A DNA stretch of 64,000 nt, taken from assembly GCA_023105745.1 (NCBI GenBank), contig JALGQZ010000015.1:20347499-20411498 (forward strand). The letters are read 5' to 3'. The position numbers were made by a program, and so were the translations under genes. The notes under the pieces were generated by a model. It did not search any database. It was given only the letters and a program-made list of their open reading frames with translations, and was not told where the DNA came from. The number at the start of each line of letters is the position of its first letter. Within the stretch, counting starts at the first letter, position 1. The DNA is from Austropuccinia psidii (taxonomy: Eukaryota > Basidiomycota > Pucciniomycetes > Pucciniales > Sphaerophragmiaceae). Positions 11,447 through 24,400 of this stretch are shown in pieces.

Positions 11447-12170
11447 CCTAATGGCTTGTTGATGTGTTATTATGACAGAAAAAATTTTTTTTTAAAAAAA
11501 AAAGTGTGAAATGAACACAGATATCTTTGAAATAATTCTATTACAATTTTTTGGGAAATTTATTGAAAATTAATTTGAAATTAATATGAAAACCCACTCA
11601 AAACTCAATCATAAACAGGACCTTACTTTCTTAATGAAAAAATTCACTTTTTACCTATATTTATTTAAAATAATTGTTTTTTGTTTTTTTGTAAGGATTT
11701 TAAATTATTAACTTGGTGTTTCACTCAAAACTTTCAAAAAAAAAAACAATTTTTACCAAAATAAAAAAAATATTTATTGATTTATTTTTTCTTTAAAAAT
11801 AATAAAAATAATAATAATTTAAAGTGTAGAATTCATTTTTGTTTTTCAATTTAATTTAATAGTTCACTTTAGGATTATTAAATTGAAAAAAGAAAAAAGA
11901 AAAATTTATTTTATTTAATCAATACTCAATTATAACGTTGCTTTTAAAAAAAAGTTAGAATTTAGTTTAGCTAATAATGCCTTATATAAATTCAATTCTT
12001 TTTTCTTTGTTTAAATTTAGAATTAATGAGTGTAAATTTTTTATTTTTTTTTTGTTTTTTTATAGGTTTTTTTTTTTAAATTAATTTCTTTTGTGAGATC
12101 TAATTAAATCAAAAAATTAATTTATCACTTTTTTTATTTGATTTTTTTTAAGATTAAAATAACTTTCAGA
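11447..12170. other. AT-rich stretch without visible genes
   Basis: The stretch is dominated by homopolymeric A and T runs. I see no ORF, exon or repeat boundary worth naming. Confidence 0.6.
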
Positions 12171-12680
12171 TGTGTTTGGTATTCTTGGAAATCAGAAAAG
12201 TGAATGTGGATAAACAGTTATGTAATGCTTCAGAACTTGTATAACTTTCTTTGCAAAGTCAAACACAATTTCTTCAAGATTAAAGAATCCTTGACGATTT
12301 ACCAGGTTTGTTTAATGACTTGCTCCAACTGACCATTACATATCATATCTGGCATGGAAACGTCCGCCCTAAATGACTTTGTTCAATTGTTTCTCTTTCT
12401 GTTGCTTATAAAGATGATATCGCTCAGCCAAAAAAGGGAAAAATAAGCGCTGGGTTCCAATATTCAAATTACTTTAAGCAATCTAAGCCTACGTCATCGA
12501 AATTTGTAGATTGGCTCAGCACAGTTTTGGGACCAAATTATTAATTTTACCAATTATAGGACTAACCACAGATTAATAACTTTTTTTAAAAAATTGGTAA
12601 TTGGAAGATTTGGTTTGCACTTGATTTTTTTCTCTTCCAAAATCAAACGCAACTTTGGTAAAAGTTGCGTGTTGACATTA
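12171..12680. repeat. Possible small non-autonomous inverted-repeat element
   Basis: Related short motifs occur in both orientations: TGTGTTTGGTATTCTTGG near 12171, CAAAGTCAAACACAA near 12257, and CCAAAATCAAACGCAAC near 12646. The right end has a perfect 9-bp hairpin CGCAACTTT-GGTA-AAAGTTGCG (12657-12678). It lies just downstream of the transporter gene, so the hairpin could also belong to its 3' untranslated region. No target duplication was identified. Confidence 0.3.
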
Positions 12681-12840
12681 AATAAAAATACATGGTTTGA
12701 AAAATCTAGAGAGAACTAATAAATGGATATGAGCAAAGAATAGTGATGAGAAGCAGATAAGAAATTTGATTTTTCCAATTAATGCAAGGATATATTTTTC
12801 ATTCCAACTGATGAAATCTCGAGATAATTGTTTACTAATG

Positions 12841-15800
12841 TCAGGTTTTAACCAAATCGATCTTGGTGTCAGTTGCTTGGTCATTTGGAGTACCCAATTG
12901 ACCTTCTTGAAGCCTTATTAAAGTGTCGTGCTCAGAATCTAATTTCCTGTAAAAGAAATAGAATACCACTCCGGCAACAAAAGCAATTACCGACATTCTA
13001 ATTTGAAAAGAAATTTGATTAGTTATGTTTTTCCAAAAACAAGACAATTTATTTAATCCACAACTCACGTCCCATAATTCCATCTGAATATCGTGAGGGT
13101 GACAAAAGAAAATTGATTAAGCTGACCGATTTAAGAGGAAAAGTATTTACGATAGTTTACTTACATTAGTAATGGATCACTTGATAAGGGATTAAAAGCT
13201 TCTCCGATTGCGTTAGAAATAGCCGTTCTAAAAAATCCGAGAGGTTAATTTTTTTCGAACTCGAAGACTATAAGCAATATGATAACTCAACTGAAACAAG
13301 AATAAGGCGGTTACTAAGCTTCTCATATTTTTGGGCGCCAGAGTAAACGCATACCTAAAAAAAAGAGCCACAAGCCATTAAATAACCACAAGTTGTGTAT
13401 TGTAAAATAAAAAGGAATAATACAAACTCTAAACCGGTTATTGAGGCGAAAATTTCAGACAAGGCGATGAGAACATAAGAAGGAGTTTGAATCCATACGC
13501 TAAGGTCCACAGGTGGACATGAAGAATCAGCGGCTTTGTTACCGCAAATGCTGCGTTGATAGATCCAATGTTGAGTAAGGGCAGCCCAGGCCATAGCCAA
13601 AGCGCCCACCAAGAAACCAGCTGTGATTCTTTTGATTGGCGACTGTGGAAATTTATGGGTTAAGTTTTGAAGGAGGAATGAGATGTGATGATTGATTAAA
13701 CTTACAAAATCGATCTTAGCACGACGTAAGGCTGGGTACAGTAGTTTATCACACTAAATTTAAATGATTGATGAAAGAATTAATGAATGATTTCAACTTC
13801 AATATGAAATCTAAAGCTCACGATCGGAATCAAAATAATTAATGTTAATGGATCTAGATTACTGAGGATATCGTTAGGTAAACCATGAGTGTTAAGGACA
13901 GCAGCTTGAGAAGTTAGATTGTTATTCTAAAGCTCATTGGAAACTACCATCAATCAATCTGATCATGAATATTGACTGAGGAATTAAAAAAGATTGATTA
14001 CCATTTGATTATAAGTGAGCCAATATCTGTAAGAAGTATGAATTTGAGTCAAAAGAATGATTAGTCGGGAGTTTAGTAAAGCAGTTTAAGCTTACATTGG
14101 GAACCATAAAAAGACACTAGAAGCCTTAAAACCTCTACGAACCTCGTCAACCCATTGATCATTAAAATTAAACCATTTAGGTTGATTTGGAGCCAATTTG
14201 CTTGGTTTGACAGCCTCCCAAAATCCGATTTGAGATCTTTGAGCTTTAGACATGTGGAATCTTTTTGATAGGGCAAGTCTGAAAAGTCTCATAGCTTGAC
14301 CAAAGACTGAACCCGTTGGAGGTCTGAGGTTATAAAGTGGTTTTCCCAATATCATGATGATAGGGCACAGACAAAATAAGACGGTGGGTAACAGATAAGC
14401 TAAGGATAAGCCAATGTTTTTGGGGCAAAGGATTTTCAATTAAATTTCATGATAAAGATTTAGTTGAAGAAGATTGGAAGAAATAAAATTTTGACAGACA
14501 TAACCAAAAACCAACGTATTTTTCAGCATAAACCATAGAAATCTGACCTGCTAAGGCACCTACATTCTATCAAAGATTAAAAATCCTTTAAAAATGTAAA
14601 TTGAAAGTGAATCAAAATGAATAAATGAAAAAAAGTCTAACTAACAATGATCAAATAAAAATACCTAAGAAAAAAAGTATAAAGAGAAGATATGATTAGA
14701 AGGGTTGAATTAGAAAGAAAGGTATCAAGACTCAAGAAAATGAACAAGTTACTAACATGTAAATTTGATTTGCGGTGAGTGAAGGATCTACGATGACCCT
14801 TTCATTAGATTTAGGTAAGATTTTAATGAAAGCTTTTTGATTTGGTGACTCGGTTTGCTCAGCAATTAAAGGTGAGATGTTTGGCTTGAAACCACCGATA
14901 CCAATACCGGTAATCTTTTTTTATTAAAAAACCAAGGATGAAAGCTGAATGAAAGTAGAAAATCTTAATATTTTTTAGGATAACTCAATAAAAGCTTACA
15001 ATTATGGATAAAATTAAACAAGTTAGAGAGGAATTATGAGAGGTGATGATCGAAGGGATAGCCGATAGAATGAGGATAACATGACCGATGAGTACGATGA
15101 AGATGCTAAAGATGATGGTATTATAACGACCTAGATGAGCATCGGCCACATAAGCGCCGATGATTGGACAAAAGTAAACCCAAAACTGATTAAAACTAGA
15201 ATGAAGCAAAATAATTTGAATGAGATTACTGATGAATTAAATTATGATGATTATGATTATTTTAAATTCTTACGTTGTGATAGCGGTAGCAGTTTGTTGT
15301 CCTAAACCCAGTGCACCAGTTTGAGAGTGACTTGCGCCTGTAGTAGAATTCTTGGGTAATGGATGCTGACTTTTTTTAAGATTTTCATCCAAGAATTATC
15401 AAAGAATAATAAATTTCAATAAAATGAACTTTTCTTTGAATGAGATGGACTCACATGAAATTTGTAAAGACTACAATCGAACCATAAAAGCTAAATCTTT
15501 CCACTAATTCTACTAAAGCTATCAAATAAACAGCTAAATTAATTTTACCCGGTACTCTAGTCAATTGATTAAAATCATCTTGAGTTGGATAAGTTGACAT
15601 TTTTGAATGAATTGAAGGATTTATTTGATCAAGATTTTGATCTGAATTATCTGAATTAATCAAATTGGATGAAGCTAAAGATCTGATATTATTTTGATCA
15701 TCTTTAGTTTTTATTGAAAAATTTGAATGTAAGAATTTATTATTAATTTGTAGATGACGATCTTCAAGAGCTAGAAGTGGCTTTAAATTTTTAAATGTAG

Positions 15801-15846
15801 ATTTTTTATCTTTAATCTTACTATTTTTAGTTAAAATTTTCAACAT
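12841..15846 (-). CDS. Proton-coupled oligopeptide transporter (POT/PTR2 family), 15 exons
   Basis: Family members import di- and tripeptides with protons across the plasma membrane. My exon model on the minus strand is 15846-15455, 15369-15274, 15195-15000, 14914-14757, 14664-14646, 14566-14500, 14399-14096, 14026-14002, 13926-13822, 13753-13706, 13642-13428, 13354-13292, 13227-13165, 13083-13069, 12997-12841. It sums to 1923 nt, or 640 residues plus TGA, and every junction is GT-AG and in phase. Landmarks: ExxER proton-coupling motif ELVERFSFYG near residue 113; GALGLGQ; PTR2 signature GAYVADAHLGRYNTI; second signature FYLIINVGALAGQ; FPIYWLTYNQM; GLEYAFTLAPKNMRSL; and WNYGT in the last membrane segments. 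The hydrophilic N-terminus of about 105 residues is long; an internal Met near residue 82 (MSTYPTQ) could be an alternative start. Length fits fungal PTR2 (about 550-640). This is the only convincing host gene here. Confidence 0.93.
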
Positions 15847-17002
15847 TATTGTTTTATTAAATTTTTAATTTTTACTAAAAAAATCAATTTTAAAATTTAA
15901 ATTATTTTTTTCAAAAAAACAAGCTAATTTTTAAAATATTTATTCCTTAAAATAAGCTAATTAAGTTTTTAAATCAGGCTAAACTACTTTGAAGCCAGCA
16001 ATTATAGTTTGAATCACCTTGACTCTTCAAAAAATAAAAATAAAAATCCATCATTCCATAATTAAAATTTAATCTCGCTTAATTAAATTTTAAATTTTAA
16101 AATTTTATACAGTTTGATAAATTTTTATGTGGTTTTTACTTTAGACTGTAAGTTGTAAGTGTAAATTGTAAATTGTCAAATCGAAAATTTTAAAATTTAA
16201 GATTTTCAAAGTTTAGCGTCATAACTTGAAACCTTAAATTGACTGTGATTGATGACCTTAACACGTTGTAGATCGAAAAAGCTAGAGCTGTACTGTGAAT
16301 TTAAATTTAAATAAACAGACTTTTCAAATTTATCTAAACTCGGTCGCTGTGTGGCTGTACTGTAAATTAACTTCATTATTAATTTAATTTTAACTTAAAC
16401 TTAAAATTTTAATCTCATCATCAAATATTAAAACTTTAAAATTAAATTTTTTTAAAAGTTTCCTATCAAAAACTTTAAACTATGAATTTTTTTAATTTTA
16501 ATATAAAAAAGACACAAATTGAGTATCATTGACTTAAAATTCGTATGACTTGTGGTATTTATTGAAATTTTCATTTGATTTCAAATTTTGTATAGAATTT
16601 TAATCTTTTACATAATTAGTTATTTGATTTGTTAAAAATAATAATCATCTTATCAATAAACAATTCAGAATATTTTTTTATCAAAGTTTACATATCTTGT
16701 TAGAATCTTAAGATATATTTAGTATTATAACTTGTTAAACAAAATCTTATTTATAGTTTTTTGTAGACTATACCATTTTAATTATTATGAAATCTTATAG
16801 AAAACAATGTCTTTCTAAAGATATATCCATATACCAGTGTTTGCATATGAGTACTTATAAATACCAATCCATACCCAATAATTTTGTTAATTATTGATTA
16901 TGGACTACTGGACTGTCTTAATTGCACCATAGTAAATAAGTAAAGTATCAAGTAATATTTTATCAGGTATTAGTAATACTAATTCACTGCAAGTGAGTCT
17001 AC
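15847..17002. other. Intergenic, presumed promoter side of the transporter gene
   Basis: Very AT-rich DNA lies upstream of the transporter start. I see no ORF. A GAGCTGTACTGTGAATTT / GGCTGTACTGTAAATT pair (about 16286 and 16361) is a short imperfect direct repeat. No TATA box can be assigned with confidence in this composition. Confidence 0.5.
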
Positions 17003-17145
17003 TCAATAAAATTTGGGAGGCATCTTGTCACAAATATTTTTGGATGCTTCCACACAACAATAAAAAACCTTAGGTGATTTGATATAAGAAATGATAGGGC
17101 ACATGAGGTAACATAAACCAAAGAATAACATACAAACCCTACTTA

Positions 17146-19760
17146 TTAGTAAGAAGGTGTCTTTGCATTTAACCATTCCTTCAGGCAAGTGAGGTGGGCA
17201 ATTGTCCTTGATCCTAGGGCCGCCCAAGTGGGAGTCTTAAGTCTCCCACTATGAGAAAATACTCCTTCATCATATACTGAACCAGCAGCAATGGTCAAGT
17301 ACTTAAGGGCCACTCGGCCCAGATTGGGAAAGCTCCCTGTCACCATTTAACACTATCATTTATTGAAAAAACTAAGTCAGCAAGATATATCTTCCTTTTT
17401 ATTAAAAGAACTCATAGACTTACCTTTCAATAAGAAATTATGGGTTCACCTTTCATCATGGGGTGTAAGTTTTGTAAATAACAAACTAGCTCATCACCCT
17501 GGCTATTTTGAATTGTATAAGATTCTTCAATGGCTAGCTGATTCAATTGGTGCATAAGGTCATCAATGGAATCATTGCGGGGAATCTTGAAGTACAGTTC
17601 CTTGTAATTCAGATTAATCAACTGAGGCCATTTTGGAAATAATTGATGCCATTTCAGCATGTAGTACCTCAATGATTTCATTTGATTGATTAATTGGGAC
17701 ACATAATTGTTTAAAAATACCTTCATTGTATTTTGGTTTGAATAGAAAAGCTATCAGGGTATTGTTGTTTGCCATTTTCACCTTTTAATACTTATGCAAT
17801 TTTTCCCAGGCTGTCTCACATTCTTGATTCCAAGATTGGGGGCTCACACTTGCATAGTGAGCCAATCAATTTAAGAAAATCTGGTAATAAGGCAAAATTA
17901 GATGTTTTTTTGGGACTTTTGATTCAAAAATATTTCATGATTGTTCAAACATCTCAAGGATTGGCTCCATGAACTACTTTGAACTCCATTGTTCTTCACT
18001 AAGTTGATAATTTTAATTTTCAGGAATTTTTGTATAGAGTTGAAGTGATAATTTCAACCAAAGAGCACATTTTATATGCTGGAGTAAGTAATTCCACCTG
18101 GTCATTGGAAGAACTTTGGGGTCATGAGTTTTATTGCATGAGTGAATGAGTAGGTCTCTCTGTTTGGCAGAGCCATTAAAATGTGAGAAGAGGTCTTGTA
18201 GCACTTGGAAAATTGTTTTTGCTGTAGTTTGTATAAAGTTGGATCAACTTTTATATGAAATTTATATGGGCATCAACATTTTGGATAAGAGTGACTCACA
18301 AGGGGGTTGTGTTTTGGAGTGAGTTTTTGGAAAGTCCTCAGGGTCACTAAGCTCAAATTGTTGATCCACCAGTAATTCAGCCTCAGCCAGCTTATCTTGG
18401 GTTTCCAAAGCCGCATGATTTAATGGACGATTCCACTGCTTAATTGGTTTCTTGCCTGAAGATCTATGGATATTACTTATAATTTCTCAATGTAAAACAA
18501 GAGTTTTATTTCAGCATGGTATTAGTTAGAGGAGGATTTACTCTTACCTTGATGATCTGAATTGGATCCCTGACACTCATTGTCACTGTCTTCAATTGGG
18601 GCTAGTCTTACACCCAGGTAATCATCCAAAAATTGATAATCTTCATCTGTGAGCCAAAAACTTCTTGGAAAAAAGCTTGATCACATGTCAGGCACAACAG
18701 TGAAATTGTTAATCTTTGGAAAACCCAATTCCAATGCCCAAAAATTTCTGTTGAAGTACCATGATCATTGCAACATTATTAGCTGCATTGTCTCCAGTAA
18801 TACTGTAGAGATGCTTGATCATTCCATGTTTGGAAAGGGCTCCCGAAGCATCCAGGCTAGAACAGCCCCAGTATGGGAACCAGTCATGCTCTGGAAGTGA
18901 TGGAACGTTTAGTTAGCAATAATGAGAAATTGGTAAAGAGGTATTAGCTTACCTCAAATGAAAAGAGAATTTTGAAAAATCTATACAACAATAGATCAAT
19001 CCTTTGAAGAACAATAGAAAAAGGACTTTGTGCTTGATCTTTTGTTGTCCAACAGTCCACCAATACACATAAAGCAGTTCTTTCAGGTAAGCAAGAAACC
19101 TCCTCTATTGATTTCTGCTTACCCTTGTAATACAGCTGAGTAGCCATTGCTGCTATCAAACAACAATGGGGCCATTGAAATTGTGGGGAAATTTGGTTTA
19201 GGACTTTTCTCAGGAAAGCCAATTCAAAAATTGAGAAGGAGACCTTCATTGAAACAAGTGCCTTCACAAGTTCTTTGGTAAGTTCTTGCTGGGTCTTGGC
19301 TGCCAATCTTTCCCCCATGTTTAGATCAATCAAACCTGGAAATTTTGAAGCCCAAGAATCAAATTGGCCACCACACTTTTTTCAATGTTTATTCATGTTA
19401 GAAGTATTTCAACCCATCAATACTAACTTCACACTAAAAACAATACATTATATATTTTGAATATCAGTGCCTAACCCTAACCCATATGAAAGGGAGAAAT
19501 TATTCCTTACCTACAATGCCTGCACTTTTATGTATGGTGGTAATACTTTTTGTCTTCTATACACACTCTGGTGTCAGTAAGTTTCTAAAATAGTTGTTTA
19601 GTTGTTAAATTAGTAATGTTTAACCCCAAGTTATGACTGACCTAAAAATAATCATACACCTCAGATTGTTTGAGACAACACTTATGATTTTGGGTTGCAA
19701 ATTTGGGAGGGATTTTGTTTTCTTCCGGATTGCAGTTAGTGACATTAATCTCGTAGTTTT
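17146..19760 (-). pseudogene. Decayed hAT-family transposase
   Basis: Minus-strand fragments appear in the right order for a hAT transposase. A cysteine-containing N-terminal piece lies near 19760-19640. The core 19333-18944 carries DCWTTKDQ, typical of hAT (DCWTS). The segment around 18800-18690 reads SITGDNAANNVAM, matching the conserved T-x-DNAxNN block. A middle piece lies at 17726-17427, and a C-terminal dimerisation domain at 17346-17146 (FPNLGRVALKYLTIAAGSV...CLKEWL). Stops and frame changes separate all pieces, so no active enzyme is encoded. I could not fix terminal inverted repeats or the 8-bp target duplication. Family assignment is fairly secure; exact limits are not. Confidence 0.65.
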
Positions 19761-21442
19761 TTTCAGCAGAGAACTCAGTAAGTTGATCCAATGATGATTT
19801 GGAAGAATTTGAGTTGATACCTATTACTGGTAAACTAAGACAACTACATGATCGTGGAGGAATGTGAATTCCAAATAGTGATGGTAAGTCAGATCATATT
19901 ACAAGTGAAACCTCTGAGCTTATAATTACTGATGGGCTGTTATTTAAGCTGTTCTTGTCTTTGTTGAGGATCTATAATTGGGGCATATGAGCATAAGGAG
20001 ATGCGTCTTGAAGTAAATAATGTTGAGGTCATGGCGGATTAAGATTGGAAAAATCAGGAGATGGTCAGCGGTATTCCAATTTCTTGCAATCAAATGTTTG
20101 GTGGTTGACAGGTGGATTAGATGAGATGGCAGGGGTAGAGGAAGGGTTGAAGAAAAATTTGAAAACAGAAATTTGGGTCAGACAAGTCAAAATTTGACAA
20201 AGTCTTAGTGGGATGATGTATGAACCAGAGACTTAGAGATTTATTTGGTTTCTTCCTGTAAAGATGGTCATGGGTATTGATACAAAATGGAGCTGTGTTA
20301 TTAGGTGCTCAGGCTTATTTGGTAGGTATTTATTGAGGAAAATTTCGAGTTATTTGGAACTGGGGAGCCACAATTTCCATATGCTATATAAGATTGACAT
20401 TTGTACCTCAAATCTTATGTGCACTGATAACAACAATAAGAAAAAAGTTTTTTTATTAAGAAATAAAATATGTCTTTTTAATTCTCTAATAATAAAAATA
20501 AAGTCACTACATATCATCATTTTTTTAGTAAAAATAGAAAAAAAATAATGATGATGATATATGATTATACCAAAAAGAAGATGAAAATATTTGGGTAAAT
20601 TTAAATATTTTTTCTGAAATTGAAAAATTAAAAGTTTTTCAATCAAATTAATATTATAAAAAACTTCCTTTTTATTATTATTTAATTTTAATGATTTTAA
20701 TTTCATTTAATATGATTTAAATGTTATTTGCTTATTCATTTCTGAAAAAAAATAGTAATAATGATATTTAAATTTTTTATTGTCAATTTATAAATATTTT
20801 TCATGAAAAAAACTATATAACCTTTTTTATATATCATTTTTATTACTTTTTCAAGTCATAAATTGAAATTATAATTAAAAAATCAATAATTATGCTTAAT
20901 TTAAGAAAGATCTTCACTCCTTAACACTATCAATCAATAAATATATATAATTAATAAATTCAAATACCTACCTTTAAAAGATTGATTTTATAATAAGAAT
21001 TGATATTTTCATTTTAATTCATAGTAGAATTTTTCAAAATTTTAGCTTAATTTGAATTATGTTTTTAAAGTGTTGAAAAGCAATTATTAAATTAATGTTA
21101 AGATTTATTAAATACATAATTCAAATAAATTTTTCTTTTTAAAAACAAAAGGGAAAATCCAAAATTTGTATTATTTTTATTATTCTTACCTTTATTTGAA
21201 CCCTCCACCCCACTCAATTGCCCAAAAAAGAAACAAAATTATTATTATTATTTATTTTACCATAGTTATTTTTTTTTTGAGTTAAAAAATCTGAAAAATA
21301 AAAAAACACAGAGAAATTTTGAAATTTTTTTTTTTTTAAAAAGACCATTAAATATATCTTTTAAGAAAATAAATAAAAAATAAAAATAATTTTTTTTAAA
21401 ATTTAAAAAATCATTCATTGATTCTTAAGAAAATAAAACAAA
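19761..21442. other. AT-rich stretch without recognised genes
   Basis: Short frames near 20264-20700 are low-complexity products of A/T-rich DNA. The first 300 bases may still be hAT remnant. Nothing else is supported. Confidence 0.5.
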
Positions 21443-21451
21443 AAAAATTAA
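21443..21451. repeat. Left target-site duplication of the Mutator-like element
   Basis: AAAAATTAA abuts the left terminal inverted repeat. The right flank (25594-25602) reads AAAAATTGA, an 8/9 match. Nine bases is the usual Mutator-like duplication length. AT-richness lowers its weight. Confidence 0.55.
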
Positions 21452-24400
21452 GGGTATTGGTAAACCCATGTAAGCATTCTGGTAAAAACACATAAGGGGT
21501 GCACTGGGCCCATTTTCATTTAAAAATGAAACACAAAAAAACCCCTATTGGGCCAAAACCTGCCAAAAAGAGCTTTTTACCCACAAATCTCCTCTAACAC
21601 AATTGTTTCATTTTTTTTGCACATCCCCTCAAAATAAAGACCAAACACCCAAATAATTCATATTATCCCCCCAAACAATATTTTTTTTTTGAAAAACAGC
21701 ATTAACAAAGCTATTTTGCAAAGTTTTTCACACTTTTTTTTCTTTTTTTCCCCCAAAGACTGCATTTTCCTCCCCAACAACCTTGTTCTAAGCCTCTAAA
21801 ATTCAAATTTTTTACCTTCCCTCATCTATTAATACCACATTTCAACCACTTCATTTCAGGTTTACCCACTTATTTTGATTTTTCGCACCTTTTATCACTT
21901 CTTTTTTACATTTCAAAAGCTTCTTTCCTCATTCTAAATCCTCAAATTCTTCTTTTTTTAAAAAAAAAATTAAACATATTTTTCACTCCATAATTCTTAA
22001 ACCCCCCACTGGAGTTTAATTTCAGACCCTTGAGCTTCTTTTGCAGCATGTGCATAATGTTTCCAGGGCTCAGGGGTATTCTGTGTCCATCTTGAGGTCC
22101 AATATGACCCACAACCAAATTGAAATAGGTTGTGACAGGTCTGGGACCCCAAATCCCAACAAAAACTCCTCCAAAACAGTCACTTTAAGAAAGCTTTACT
22201 TTCCATTTAGACTTCATGCCAGAAAATATGCCAAGAGTACCACTTGGACTCTTAAATTCAGAAATCCTGAACATAGCCATGATGCCACTGAAAATATTAT
22301 GGCACATCCTGCTTTCGCAAAATTCAATGAGCAAGAAACATCCCAAATTTCTCAAATGTCTTAATCACTTCTTCTTCCAAGGCAAATTCAGGCCCAATTT
22401 TGCAGCCAGAGGGAGTTTGAAAGGCCTGTAATCCTCAAAGACATTTACAACCAAGTCAAGAAAATCAAGAAAGACAAAATGTAAGGCAGAAGGCCCATTG
22501 ATACTCTTATTGACACCCTCAAAGAAGAAAATCTTGTTTGGTCCTCTGCAAGGGATGCTGAGGAACACATTACCTCCTTGTTTTTCACTCACCCCCTTGC
22601 CATAAAACTCCTCCATGGATTTTCTCATGTCATTATTATAGATTGTACTTATAAAATCAATAAATAAAAAATTCCCCTTTCTCATATTGTTGGATTTAGC
22701 TCAACCAATAAGACCTTTTCTGGGGTTCTTTCTTTGATGAAGAATAAAACTGAACCCTTATAAACTTGGGCATTAAATCAATACATAGAAAAAGTCCTCA
22801 ACAAAACCAATATTTCCCCCCCTCCAGTAATTGTTATTGTCAGGGATTTGGCCTTGAAAAACTCTCTTACTAAGCTCTTCCCAGATTAAAAAGTCATGTT
22901 ATGCATTTGGCACATCAATAAAGATGTATCTGCTCATTTCATGAAGAAAATTGGTCATTGCACTGATTTTGAAAATTTTATGGGCCTTGGGAATCAAGTA
23001 ATATACTTTTAACTTTAAATTTTATTCTCATTATTGTTTTTATTAATGACATTGGGATTCATTCCTCAGGTTATATATTCATCCACTGAAACATCTTTCA
23101 AAGACAACTGGAAGAAGCTTGAAAAGAAAGTCAAAAATTCTGAAGTCTAGCAATGTTTGGAAAATACCTGGCTTCCTCTAAAGGAGTATTATGTGCCAGC
23201 ACGGACCCACCACCATTTCCACCTGGGTGTAGGCTCCACCTCAAGAGTTGAAGGTGCCCATGCCATGGTTAAAATTTGGCTCCAAATGTCCACTGGTACT
23301 CTCCTGGAGGTAGTTAGGGCTCTCCAGATGGCTTTCAGAAAACAATTTATTGAGATAATAAACAGAATATCCAAAGAAATGATTGTCCATGTCAAGAATT
23401 TTCCTCCACACATCTGTTCTCTCAATGGCAAGGCTTCTCATTATGCCCTTCAGATGGCCTTTGAAAATTTCAAAACCAAATTCCGTCCCAATGAAAAATG
23501 CACCAAAAAATACAACAATTATCAAAGCATTCCTTGCAAGCATAAGAATAGACAGAAATTTTCCAAGTGACAAAGGCTTCAGATATCAGACTGCCATTCT
23601 CAGTGACATTTGAATTTGGTTGTGGGGATTTTCGAACTTCAAATTCTTATTTTTTCTTATTAAATGATTTTCTTTGTCATTCTCTTCTCAGACTGGCTAT
23701 CAAGATGATGATCAAAGTGTTGAGAAAGAGAAGAAGAATTAAGCAAAAAGATCATTTGAAGATATTGGTGAAGACCTTTTTCAAAGACCAATGGCAGAAA
23801 TCACCCCAATTCTTCAACATTTTCAAGATTGTTTGACCAGAAAAGTCCCATTTGATCAAATTCCCAAGATTCAAGAGGATCATCAATATTATGAAGACCC
23901 ACTTGAATGCAAGAATATCCGGGAAAGGCCTCAAGGAGCCAAGAATAACAATAAAAATAAAAAGAAAAGAGAACCATCAAGATTTGAAATAATTGAAAGT
24001 CAATACAAGAAAAGAGGAATACCCCCATCAAAAGTGACCAGCACAATAAAATAAAGATGACAGTCATTTGCACCCTCTCCAATCATGGAAGTTAATTCAT
24101 GTGAATATTATGAATATTATGAGACCTCATTATCAAAATCAATAAGTTCATCAGATTAACTACCCTCAGAAACTGAATTAAAGCAATATTGAAAATAAGG
24201 AGTCACCCTTAGAAGGTCCAGAAGATTGGCAACAGGTAGCAAAACCTCACAAAGAGAGTCCCACAAGCCTGCCACAAGCTTGAACATATATGATGCAATT
24301 GACTTGACTGGTGAGAATTGTCAAAGCAATTATCACACAAGTGATGAATGCTCCAAGCTCTTTGTGAGTTTCCAATTCTTTTTAAGATGTATTTTTTTTT

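Noticed and set aside
16700..20330. Search for terminal inverted repeats of the hAT remnant
   Set aside because: Candidate pairs around 16870 and 20270 were weak and not flanked by an 8-bp duplication.
20264..20706. Overlapping frames of 94 and 118 codons on opposite strands
   Set aside because: Lys/Ile/Leu/Phe-only composition typical of A/T runs.
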